In this document: piece by piece, positions 7,445 through 14,020 of the stretch
How the letters are laid out: every line of letters begins with the position of its first letter
Numbering within the stretch: position 1 is the stretch's first letter
Origin: WHSP01 sp964424945
GTDB lineage: Bacteria; Gemmatimonadota; Gemmatimonadetes; Longimicrobiales; Longimicrobiaceae
DNA length: 17,461 nucleotides
Assembly: GCA_964424945.1 (NCBI GenBank)
Contig: CAYRLB010000053.1
Coordinates: forward strand, 1 to 17,461
Reading direction: 5' to 3'
Position numbers and translations under genes: made by a program
The notes under the pieces: model-generated
Databases searched by the model: none
Seen by the model: only the letters and a program-made list of their open reading frames with translations
What the model was told of the DNA's origin: nothing

Positions 7445-8632
7445 ATGATGACACTGGAGAGCTTCGTCCAGTCCGCGGAGAATGAGCTGGCTGCGCGCGC
7501 TGCCGCGATGGTCGCGGAGGCGCCCGGCGCCCTCTACAACCCGCTCATCCTCCAGGGGCCGCCGGGCGTCGGGAAGACGCACCTCCTGAACGCCATCGCG
7601 CACCGCACCCGGGCGCGCGACAGAGAGATCACCGTGCTTCGCATGAGCGGTGACGACTTCGCGGAGGGTGTGACGCGGGCGGCCGGTGCGGGCACGCTCG
7701 ACGAACTTCATGACGCTCTCTCCGGCGCCGGCCTCTTCCTCCTGGACGGGGTGGAAAGCCTTTACGGGATGGACCTCACGCAGGAGATCCTCGCGGGTAT
7801 TCTCCGGTCGCTTCGGGAGCGGTCCCGGCAGATCGTCATCACCTCGCGTGTTCCGGTTGCAGACACGCCTGCCCTTCTTCCGGCGCTCCGCGACGCGCTC
7901 GAAAGCTCGATTACGATCGATGTCGAGCCGCTCGGACGGACCGGGCGGCTGATGCTCATCGAGCGGCTGGTAAAGGCGCAGGGCGTCGAGATCGGTTCCG
8001 ATGTCCTCCGACTCCTGGCCGAAGTCCCGGCGGGCGACATCCGCGATCTCCAATCGATCGTCCAGGCCCTTGCCGGGCATGCGGAGCCGACCATGGGGGA
8101 TGTCTATCGCCTGCTCGGCACCGCCGAGGTCGCCCCGGCCGAGGACGAGTTTCAGTCCTTCCTCGCAGATGTCGCGCAGACAGTGAGCGTCGTTGTCGAA
8201 ACATCGCCCTGGCGCCGCCGCATCGTGCAGGCAATCCTCCGCTGGGAGGGGGAGGGCATCGAGACGCGGCGGCTCGATCAGGCGCTGCGTGCCGACACCC
8301 CGCCCGACCTCGACCTTCTGATCGACAGCTTCTCCCGCGACGCGGAGCGTCTTCTGCAGATCCGCGCCGCACTCGATGGTGATCCCCGGGCTGCCTCGCT
8401 CGTCGATCCGGACGCGCTCGAAGAAGCCGAGACGCTGCTCGCTGCGCTCTCCGGGCCGGCGGCAACGAACCCGGCCGAGGGGGAAGCGGCGCCACTGGAG
8501 GGGGAGGATGGCGATATCCTCCGCGACGACCTCGACGAAGCGCCGCCGCGCTATCCCTGGTTCCTCGATCCGGTAAGGGTCGACTTGCGCTGGACGGGCG
8601 TCGAAGGTCGCATGGCCGAAGGGCTCCGTTGA
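7445..8632 (+). CDS. DnaA-like AAA+ ATPase domain protein, no DNA-binding domain
   Basis: This 395-residue protein has a DnaA domain-III type AAA+ module at about residues 1-225. It opens with the DnaA-like 'TLESFV.S.EN..A..AA..VAE.PG..YNPL' and Walker A 'GPPGVGKT' (38-45). Walker B is 'LFLLD' ending at D101, but the next residue is G102 instead of the usual second acid. The sensor-1-like stretch is 'VITSRVP' and the sensor-2 arginine is R200 in 'DIRDLQ'. The arginine-finger position (box VII, 'LRDALESSITIDVEP') is A151. DnaA domain IV (helix-turn-helix) is absent. In its place is a helical region (about 255-310, 'RIVQAILRWEGEGIETRRL'), an acidic linker and a 'PWFLDPVRVDLRW' tail. The start at ATG 7445 is chosen for the AGGGA five bases upstream; ATG 7394, GTG 7415 and ATG 7448 are in frame. 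A replication role is unlikely; an ATP-dependent switch or assembly role is inferred. Confidence 0.85.
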   Translation: MMTLESFVQSAENELAARAAAMVAEAPGALYNPLILQGPPGVGKTHLLNAIAHRTRARDREITVLRMSGDDFAEGVTRAAGAGTLDELHDALSGAGLFLLDGVESLYGMDLTQEILAGILRSLRERSRQIVITSRVPVADTPALLPALRDALESSITIDVEPLGRTGRLMLIERLVKAQGVEIGSDVLRLLAEVPAGDIRDLQSIVQALAGHAEPTMGDVYRLLGTAEVAPAEDEFQSFLADVAQTVSVVVETSPWRRRIVQAILRWEGEGIETRRLDQALRADTPPDLDLLIDSFSRDAERLLQIRAALDGDPRAASLVDPDALEEAETLLAALSGPAATNPAEGEAAPLEGEDGDILRDDLDEAPPRYPWFLDPVRVDLRWTGVEGRMAEGLR

Positions 8633-10260
8633 TGGCGATCAGAGGAAGCCTCGGAGAAGCGACCCTCGCCGACGTTCTCCAACTTCTGGCGCTCGGCAGG
8701 AAGACGGGCTGTCTCTCGGTGTTCGAGGGCCAGAGCTTCGGCCGCATCTACCTGCACGCCGGTCGGGTTTCATTCGCCATCATCATCAACCGGAAAGATC
8801 GGCTCGGAGATATCCTTCTCCGGAACGGGGTCATCGACCGCAACACGCTGCAGGCCGCCGTCGACCGTCAGGATCGTCAACGTTCTCAACGGCTTGGCCA
8901 GCTTCTCGTGGAAGCCGGCGCAATCTCGCGCGCCGAGCTGGAGAAGTTCATCTCGATTCAGATCGAGGAGGCAGTCTACTTTCTCTTCACCTGGCCATCA
9001 GGGACCTTCCACTTCGAGCCGGGCGTCACCCCCGATGACACCGATGTTCTTCTATCGCTGAACCCGGAGCGGCTGCTTCTCGAAGGGGCCCGTCGAGTGG
9101 ATGAGTGGGCCGTCATTCGCAGAAAAGTGCCTTCGATGGACATCGTCTTCGGCGTCGCGCGCGAGGGGATGGTGGCGCCGGCGGAACTGACGGCTGAGCA
9201 GCGAACAACCCTGTCCTTCGTCGACGGTGTTCGTACTGTCCGCGAGCTCGTCGACCTGTCGGGACTTCTCGATTTTGAAGGATGCAGGGCCCTTTTCGGC
9301 CTCGTCCAGGCCGGGCTCGTGACGCCGGTTGGCAAGCGACCCTCATCAGCCGGGTCGAATGCTGTGGAGCGCGTGGAAGAGCATGAGAATCTAGCGATCG
9401 CCTTCTATCAGACCGGGATGCTGGCGGAAGCCGAGCGCCAATCGCTACACGCCCTCGAACTCGATCCGACCCGATCCGAGGCGCGGTTCCGGCTGGCGGC
9501 GATCGATATGCGGCGCGGCCGACTTCGCGATGCTTCCCGTCGGCTGATGGAGCTGATCGGAGATGGGCGGCTCACCCCCTCCGTCTTCCTCAACCTCGCG
9601 CTTTCGCTGGAAGGTACCGGCCGGCTTCCCCACGCCCTCGTGACGGTTGAAGAGGGGATCAGAAGCTTCCCCGGCGATCCGCCCCTTCTCCTCTCCCGCG
9701 CTGTTCTGCTGACAAAGACGTGCAGGCCCGCAGCCGCCGTGCGCGCCTTCGAGGAGTTCGCCACAGCGCAGAATCGCGCCGCCATCGCGCCCGCGGACTA
9801 CTTCGTCTTCTCCGGGCTCGCGCTCGCTGCGACCGGCGCGATGGATGAAGCATCGGATCGGGTGGAGGAGGGTCTCCGGTACTATCCGCACGTCCATGCT
9901 TTGCTGCTGCACGGGGCGGTCATTCACGAGCGGATGAACCGGCTGGAACGCGCCTTCGAGCTCTTCGAGCGGGCACTGCGGGAGGAGCCTCGATCGCCGC
10001 AGGTCCGCCGTGGTCTCGCCGACACGCTCTACCGCGCGGGGAAGCTCGATGAAGCCGCCGAGCTCTATCATGATCTGCTGTCCGACGATGACAGTGCCGA
10101 GCTGAACTTCCGGCTGGGGAGCATTGCGTATGATCGGGGCAACCGGGTTGAAGCGGTGAACTACTGGCGTGCTGCACTGCGGCGCGAGCCCGGCCATCTG
10201 CAGGCACGGACTCGCCTGCGCCTCGTCGAGGCAGGATTGCCGCAGCCGGCCCCGCGATGA
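8632..10260 (+). CDS. DUF4388 (PATAN)-MshEN-like-winged helix-TPR protein, copy 2
   Basis: This 542-residue paralogue of the protein at 4717 opens with DUF4388 ('LADVLQLLALGRKTGCLSV', residues 12-30). It contains two tandem 24-residue MshEN-like motifs: R57 to Q80 and R87 to Q110, each starting R-L-G and ending in Q, with G66 and G96 at position 10 and a six-residue spacer. MshEN is a c-di-GMP receptor domain best known from type IV pilus and secretion ATPases. A winged-helix-like part follows (about 185-235), then about seven TPRs (250-535). The ATG at 8632 shares one base with the preceding TGA (TGATG); a TTG at 8629 is in frame but unnecessary. The 3' end overlaps cheR by four bases (ATGA). 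c-di-GMP binding is inferred from motif shape only. Confidence 0.88.
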   Translation: MAIRGSLGEATLADVLQLLALGRKTGCLSVFEGQSFGRIYLHAGRVSFAIIINRKDRLGDILLRNGVIDRNTLQAAVDRQDRQRSQRLGQLLVEAGAISRAELEKFISIQIEEAVYFLFTWPSGTFHFEPGVTPDDTDVLLSLNPERLLLEGARRVDEWAVIRRKVPSMDIVFGVAREGMVAPAELTAEQRTTLSFVDGVRTVRELVDLSGLLDFEGCRALFGLVQAGLVTPVGKRPSSAGSNAVERVEEHENLAIAFYQTGMLAEAERQSLHALELDPTRSEARFRLAAIDMRRGRLRDASRRLMELIGDGRLTPSVFLNLALSLEGTGRLPHALVTVEEGIRSFPGDPPLLLSRAVLLTKTCRPAAAVRAFEEFATAQNRAAIAPADYFVFSGLALAATGAMDEASDRVEEGLRYYPHVHALLLHGAVIHERMNRLERAFELFERALREEPRSPQVRRGLADTLYRAGKLDEAAELYHDLLSDDDSAELNFRLGSIAYDRGNRVEAVNYWRAALRREPGHLQARTRLRLVEAGLPQPAPR

Positions 10261-11072
10261 ATGACGACGACGCGGCCCTCGAAGCGCTGAAGCTGAAGAT
10301 CCGGGAAGAGCGCGGATTTCATGCGCATATCTACAAGGACAGCTGCATCCGCCGCCGCCTGGCCGTTCGGATGCGCGCGCGCGACTGTGCGGACTTTACC
10401 GCATACGCCGCCCTCCTCGACGTGGACGGCGCCGAGTATGACCATCTGATCCGGACGCTGACCATCAACGTCACGAAGTTCTTCAGGAACTTCGAGATGT
10501 GGGAAGTGCTGCGCGCGGAGGTCGTTCCCGGACTGCTCCGAAGTGGCGGGGATGCTCCCATCCGCGTCTGGAGCGCCGGCTGCGCGAGTGGCGAGGAACC
10601 GTATTCGCTCTCCATCATCTTTCAGGAGGTCGCACACGGGGCAGCTCTCGAAGATGTGCTGGGTCGGCTGGAGATTCTCGGAACGGATATCGACCTTCCT
10701 AGCCTCGCTGCGGCTGCAGAAGCCGGCTTCCCGGAGCTTTCCTTCACCGAGACACCTCCGGATGTGCGCTCGCGCTGGTTCACCGGGCGGGCTCCGGCAC
10801 AGCTGCGGGATGAGGTGAAGCGACCCGTCCGCTTCGAACAGGCGGATCTGCTTTCCGGTTCCTTCCCGACGAAGAACCATCTGATCGTCTGCCGGAATGT
10901 TCTCATCTACTTCGATCGGTTGGCGCAGGAGCGACTCTTCCTCGACTTTCACGAGGCGCTCGAGCCGGGCGGATTCCTCGTTCTGGGCCGGGTCGAAACG
11001 ATACTCGGGCCGGCCCGCTCTCTTTTCAGGCCGGTCAGCACGCGTGAACGGGTCTACAGGAAGCCGCTATGA
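10257..11072 (+). CDS. cheR: CheR-type S-adenosylmethionine protein-glutamate methyltransferase
   Basis: CheR enzymes methylate glutamates on chemoreceptor coiled coils using S-adenosylmethionine. This 271-residue protein shows the N-terminal helical domain with 'YKDSCIRRRLAVRM' (residues 26-39), 'TINVTKFFRN' (69-78), the SAM-binding 'SAGCASGEEPYS' (106-117), the ribose-binding acid in 'GTDID' (142-146) and 'CRNVLIYF' (212-219). The usual C-terminal block is 'GGFLVLGRVETI'. All catalytic-site landmarks look intact. No chemoreceptor, CheA, CheW or CheB is encoded in the window, so its substrate may be a neighbouring protein or a receptor elsewhere in the genome. It overlaps both neighbours by four bases (ATGA on each side), strongly suggesting co-translation with the DUF4388 and TPR genes. 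Confidence 0.94.
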   Translation: MNDDDAALEALKLKIREERGFHAHIYKDSCIRRRLAVRMRARDCADFTAYAALLDVDGAEYDHLIRTLTINVTKFFRNFEMWEVLRAEVVPGLLRSGGDAPIRVWSAGCASGEEPYSLSIIFQEVAHGAALEDVLGRLEILGTDIDLPSLAAAAEAGFPELSFTETPPDVRSRWFTGRAPAQLRDEVKRPVRFEQADLLSGSFPTKNHLIVCRNVLIYFDRLAQERLFLDFHEALEPGGFLVLGRVETILGPARSLFRPVSTRERVYRKPL

Positions 11073-12034
11073 GCGATCGGATCAGTGATGACGATGACCG
11101 GATCCCGGACCAGGGGCCGGAACATCCTGAAACCCTGAATGAAGATCCTTCCTATCATGGGTTCCGACGGAGGTTGCGGAATCTTCAGCAACGGCTCGAG
11201 TCCCCCCCGAGCGATGGGGAGCGCGCCCCGCTTCGCGAGGAACTCGTCGCACTCGTCCGTGACGTGGATGCGTCGATCGAGTCTCTCCGTGCACTGAGGG
11301 AGTCGATGAAGCCGCTGGCGGACCGCTATCGGGAGAAGTATCTGCGACCCGCTCCCGAGGTCGCGAAGGTCGTTGATCATCTGGGGGCGAGTACCTTTCG
11401 GGAACGTGGATGGAGCGCGCTCGCCGCCTCCGACTATGAGGAGGCCGCCCGACATCTCCAGGCTGCGCTCGACCGGGACCCGAAAGAGCTGTCGGCGATG
11501 GCCATGCTCGCGTGGAGCTATCTCCGGCTCGATCGCCCCGGCGATGCGGACGATCTGCTTCGGCAGGCGCTCGCGATCGATTCCCTGCACCCCCTCGCCC
11601 GTACCATCGCCGGCTTCGCGCATCTTCTGGCGGGGCGGTTGGAACCGGCGATGGAGCTTCTGCGTACCGTGTCGGAGGACGATTCCTCGACGGATCGCAC
11701 CGCGCGCATGTACGCGCACCTCTACCTGGGCGTCGCGCTTGCCAGGGCGGGAAGGCCGACGGAGGGCCAGGCGTCGATAGGGCGGGCGATCGAACTCGGC
11801 CCCAATCTCACCGAAGCGTTCTGGGAGCTCGGTCGGCTTCATGCCAATGAGGGTGAGCCTGACAGTGCGATCGACGCATGGCGCGCCGGGGCGGAGAATC
11901 GATTCAGCGGCTGGGGGGCGCGATGTCGTGCGGAGCTGGAGCGGGCGGAGGATGCCGCGGCGCGGGGGCTGACGGACGCCGAGACGGGACCGGACGGGGC
12001 GGAGGGTGCCGCAGGAGAGGATCGTTCGCCCTGA
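11069..12034 (+). CDS. Coiled-coil and TPR protein, last gene of the signalling operon
   Basis: This 321-residue cytoplasmic protein begins with an acidic, probably disordered stretch (1-28). Then comes a long, charged, heptad-like helix (about 32-95). TPRs occupy about 107-277 ('GWSALAASDYEEAARHLQAALDRD' type repeats, described here by pattern). A glycine/alanine/aspartate-rich tail follows (295-321). The segment 'DHLGASTFRERGW' before the first TPR resembles TPR proteins I associate with Gemmatimonadota; this is recollection, not a search. It starts inside the cheR stop (ATGA). Its role is probably as an adaptor within the complex; no enzymatic motif is visible. Confidence 0.87.
   Translation: MSDRISDDDDRIPDQGPEHPETLNEDPSYHGFRRRLRNLQQRLESPPSDGERAPLREELVALVRDVDASIESLRALRESMKPLADRYREKYLRPAPEVAKVVDHLGASTFRERGWSALAASDYEEAARHLQAALDRDPKELSAMAMLAWSYLRLDRPGDADDLLRQALAIDSLHPLARTIAGFAHLLAGRLEPAMELLRTVSEDDSSTDRTARMYAHLYLGVALARAGRPTEGQASIGRAIELGPNLTEAFWELGRLHANEGEPDSAIDAWRAGAENRFSGWGARCRAELERAEDAAARGLTDAETGPDGAEGAAGEDRSP
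12013..12034 (+). promoter_or_regulatory. Shine-Dalgarno and CTGA stop-start overlap deciding the peptidase start
   Basis: AGGAGAGG at 12013-12020 lies ten bases before CTG 12031, and that CTG overlaps the upstream TGA stop as CTGA, the same geometry as the ATGA overlaps earlier in the operon. No ATG, GTG or TTG occurs in frame between 12034 and the membrane segment. The only upstream in-frame ATGs (11878, 11923) would add a glycine-rich stretch that is just the TPR gene read in another frame. The spacing is slightly long, so the assignment is provisional. Confidence 0.5.
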
Positions 12035-13134
12035 GGGACGGGCTTCCGCGGCTGCTGAAAGGACGCCTCCGCGCGCCTTCGACCCGGCGGCAGTCGCCTT
12101 CGACTTCCTCGGGCTGCGGGCGGACGTTCCGCCAAGCACCCAAACGAGCCGGCGGATGGATTCGACTCCTCGCCCTGATCTTTCTTCTCGTCCCGGCGGG
12201 CTTCGCCGTTGCGATGATCGCCCCCGCAGCCGCCCAACCCGCCGCCGAGCCGGACATCCCCCTCTCCTATGTCGAGCAGGACTCGGTGCGGGTCGTCTAC
12301 TGGGGAGATGGCCGAGCTGCGGCGCTTCACACGCTTCGGGCCGCGCTCGAGCCGATCCCCCTTCCGGGTGTTACCGGCACCGCGCTTCTTCCCCGCGCCA
12401 CCGTCTATCTCCCGCCGGATCCAGCGACCTTCGATTCGATCGTCTCCGGTGTTCCGGCGTGGGCGGCGGGTGTCGCGATTCCCTCGGCGCTGATGATTGT
12501 CATTCCGCCCGGCAGCAGGAGTGTCGGCAGGGGAGACCCCACGGTCACGCTGCGGCATGAGATCGCGCATCTCGCCATCCATCGCCATCTTGGCGACCGG
12601 GTCCCGCGCTGGTTCGACGAGGGGTATGCGACCTGGGTGTCGGGGGGATGGGACGAATCGACGGGCTGGATCATTCGGTTCGCGTTGCTGAGAGGAAGCG
12701 CTCCTCCCCTCGACTCGCTGACGCTGAGCTGGCCTCGCGATGAAGGGGGCGCGCGGCTCGCCTATCTGCTGTCGGCGAGCGCCGTGCGACATCTCGCGAC
12801 CTCCCGGGGGGATCAGGCGTTCAACGCCTTCATCGCCGAGTGGCGCCGCGTCGGTGAGATGGAGCCCGCGATGCGGACGATCTACCAGATGAGCCTGACG
12901 CAGTTCGAGCGGGAGTGGCGAGCAATGGTCCGACGCCGGTACGGCTGGCTCCTCGCAATCTCGCATGCGGGCGTTTTCTGGGGAGCCGCGGCGCTCCTCG
13001 TCTTCACGCTCGGGACACTGCGCCGCAAGCGGAATCGCGAGAAGCTCGATGAGATGCGGCGGGAGGAATACATGCTCCCCGCCTCGACTCCCGAGAGCTA
13101 TGATGGCGTTGACCCCGGCTATCCACCCGAGTAG
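12031..13134 (+). CDS. Membrane-anchored gluzincin-type metallopeptidase (peptidase MA-like)
   Basis: This protein has an N-terminal basic stretch and hydrophobic segment ('WIRLLALIFLLVPAGFAVAM', residues 43-62 counting from CTG) followed by an AAA-type cleavage-like sequence, so the central domain is exported. The zinc site is HEIAH at 176-180 with the downstream ligand E197 in 'WFDEGYA', the gluzincin pattern seen in peptidase MA-like proteins. A second hydrophobic segment near the C-terminus ('HAGVFWGAAALLVFTLGTL') precedes a basic, cytoplasmic-looking tail. The expected topology is therefore an extracytoplasmic peptidase held in the membrane. The reading frame stays open back to 11878, but the start is probably CTG 12031. 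The substrate is unknown. It may be co-transcribed with the operon upstream, although its cellular location differs. Confidence 0.82.
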   Translation: MRDGLPRLLKGRLRAPSTRRQSPSTSSGCGRTFRQAPKRAGGWIRLLALIFLLVPAGFAVAMIAPAAAQPAAEPDIPLSYVEQDSVRVVYWGDGRAAALHTLRAALEPIPLPGVTGTALLPRATVYLPPDPATFDSIVSGVPAWAAGVAIPSALMIVIPPGSRSVGRGDPTVTLRHEIAHLAIHRHLGDRVPRWFDEGYATWVSGGWDESTGWIIRFALLRGSAPPLDSLTLSWPRDEGGARLAYLLSASAVRHLATSRGDQAFNAFIAEWRRVGEMEPAMRTIYQMSLTQFEREWRAMVRRRYGWLLAISHAGVFWGAAALLVFTLGTLRRKRNREKLDEMRREEYMLPASTPESYDGVDPGYPPE

Positions 13135-13144
13135 CTTTGCGCGC

Positions 13145-13339
13145 ATGGCTAGAACCAACTCATCGGAGCCCGTCGAGGGTGCGCTGCGCTTCTCGCTGCA
13201 GAACTGGATTCTGCTCGCGATCGGTCTTGCCGCCATCGTCGCGGGGCACGCACTTCTTTCCCGCGGTTCGACCGTCGCTGCCCCGCTTCTTCTGGTGCTG
13301 GGGTACGTCGTCGTCATTCCCGTAGCCATAATCCGATAG
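13145..13339 (+). CDS. Small two-helix membrane protein (DUF3098-like)
   Basis: This 64-residue protein has a short polar N-terminus and two hydrophobic helices ('WILLAIGLAAIVAGHALL', 21-38, and 'VAAPLLLVLGYVVVIPVAII', 44-63) separated by a short turn. The layout resembles small DUF3098-type inner-membrane proteins, though that family assignment is tentative. The ATG lies ten bases after the peptidase stop without an obvious Shine-Dalgarno sequence, so it may depend on translation of the gene upstream. It is the last plus-strand protein gene before the tRNA. Confidence 0.65.
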   Translation: MARTNSSEPVEGALRFSLQNWILLAIGLAAIVAGHALLSRGSTVAAPLLLVLGYVVVIPVAIIR

Positions 13340-13473
13340 GCCGGATGTGGGATGAGCCGGGGGCAGCGGGCAAGCTGCTTCCGGTGCGGTCCGGGTTGTA
13401 TTGTTTTGTGGTTACAGGGGCTTGATGTACGGGCTCGGAGGTGCGAAGTTTCCCGGCTCGGCAGAAAATTGGA

Positions 13474-13547
13474 GGGCGCTTAGCTCAGCTGGTTAGAGCA
13501 CCTCGTTTACACCGAGGGGGTCGGGGGTTCGAATCCCTCAGCGCCCA
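13474..13547 (+). tRNA. tRNA-Val (anticodon UAC)
   Basis: A complete cloverleaf can be folded by eye. The acceptor stem GGGCGCT (13474-13480) pairs with AGCGCCC (13540-13546). The D stem is GCTC/GAGC. The anticodon stem CCTCG/CGAGG (13501-13505/13513-13517) encloses the loop TTTACAC, with anticodon TAC at 13508-13510. The T arm is GGGGG-TTCGAAT-CCCTC. A13547 is the discriminator base and the 3' CCA is not encoded. Anticodon UAC reads valine GUA and, by wobble, other GUN codons. Confidence 0.97.
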
Positions 13548-13594
13548 TACTGAAGAAGGGGTCCGGCCATACGGCGGACCCCTTCTTCAGTATG
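13546..13594 (+). terminator. Perfect 20-bp inverted repeat after tRNA-Val, probable terminator
   Basis: Arms 13546-13565 and 13575-13594 are exact reverse complements, with a nine-base loop (13566-13574). The outer two bases overlap the tRNA 3' end. The core GGGGTCCG/CGGACCCC is GC-rich, with an A-rich left and T-rich right flank (GAAGAA/TTCTTC). That resembles a rho-independent terminator in which the pyrimidine tract is drawn into the stem. No separate T-run follows. It could act for both strands, because the next gene comes toward it on the minus strand. Confidence 0.65.
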
Positions 13595-13623
13595 GTGACT
13601 TCGATGGCGCGACGGCGGGCGCA

Positions 13624-13643
13624 TTCCGGGAAGAAGCCCGGAA
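13624..13643. repeat. Short hairpin downstream of the minus-strand hypothetical gene
   Basis: TTCCGGG and CCCGGAA (7 bp) flank a six-base loop, about 45 bases beyond the stop of the minus-strand gene at 13688. A second small 5-bp repeat CCCGG/CCGGG follows at 13647-13661. No T-run is present. One of these may help end the minus-strand transcript. The rest of 13595-13687 shows no gene. Confidence 0.35.
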
Positions 13644-13687
13644 ACCCCCGGAGACACCGGGTCCCGCCCAGCGAGCGCGGCCGAAGG

Positions 13688-14020
13688 TCACGCCGGCGCG
13701 CCGATAGCCTTCCGTTCCTCCCCTGACCGCACCTCGTAACGGGACGCGGCCGATCGCACGTTTTCCGCCGATCCCAACGAGATCAGAAAGGCGCTGATCG
13801 GCGCCCAGTGCCGAGCGCCGGAACCCCGAACGAGCGTCGAACCATCTGGCCGGGGCAGAGTCGCGATGATCAGCGTAGCGACATCCGCCCGAAAGCGCAC
13901 GAAACCATCTCCCCGGTCCTCCAGCGAAGAAGCAAAGGACGAGTGCGTCTGGAAGTACCGCTCGGCGCGGTCCAGCACCTCCTCCGCCGGCACGGGCGCG
14001 ATCGTTTCCTGGATGAGCAT
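13688..14020 (-). CDS. Small hypothetical protein (110 residues)
   Basis: I do not recognise a named family. The predicted protein begins 'MLIQETIAPVPAEEVLDRAERYF', described as a helix-forming N-terminus. Alternating strand-like segments follow ('FVRFRADVATLIIATLP', 'STLVRGSGAR'), then a helix ('PISAFLISLG') and a charged tail. This suggests a small alpha/beta fold of about 85 residues. There is no signal peptide. A strong Shine-Dalgarno AGGAGGG (complement of 14025-14031) sits four bases before the ATG, which is the best argument that it is real. A longer overlapping minus frame (13587-14054) has no such site and reads as low-complexity. It lies alone on the minus strand, facing the tRNA terminator. 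Confidence 0.72.
   Translation of the reverse strand: MLIQETIAPVPAEEVLDRAERYFQTHSSFASSLEDRGDGFVRFRADVATLIIATLPRPDGSTLVRGSGARHWAPISAFLISLGSAENVRSAASRYEVRSGEERKAIGAPA

Noticed and set aside
6836..8080. Antisense frame of 414 codons opposite mglA and the AAA+ gene
   Set aside because: Overlaps two genes with clear motifs and its translation is arginine/glycine/serine low-complexity.
7445..8632. Calling the AAA+ gene dnaA or hda
   Set aside because: DNA-binding domain IV is absent, key catalytic positions differ, and the context is not replication; Hda is also shorter and lacks this C-terminal region.
11878..12030. ATG starts at 11878 or 11923 for the peptidase
   Set aside because: They would add a glycine/arginine-rich stretch that is an out-of-frame copy of the TPR gene's end.
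13340..13473. Promoter for tRNA-Val (TTGTAT or TTGATG as -35)
   Set aside because: No pairing with a convincing -10 at proper spacing could be found by eye.
13441..13707. Plus-strand frame of 88 codons across the tRNA
   Set aside because: It is the tRNA and terminator read as protein.
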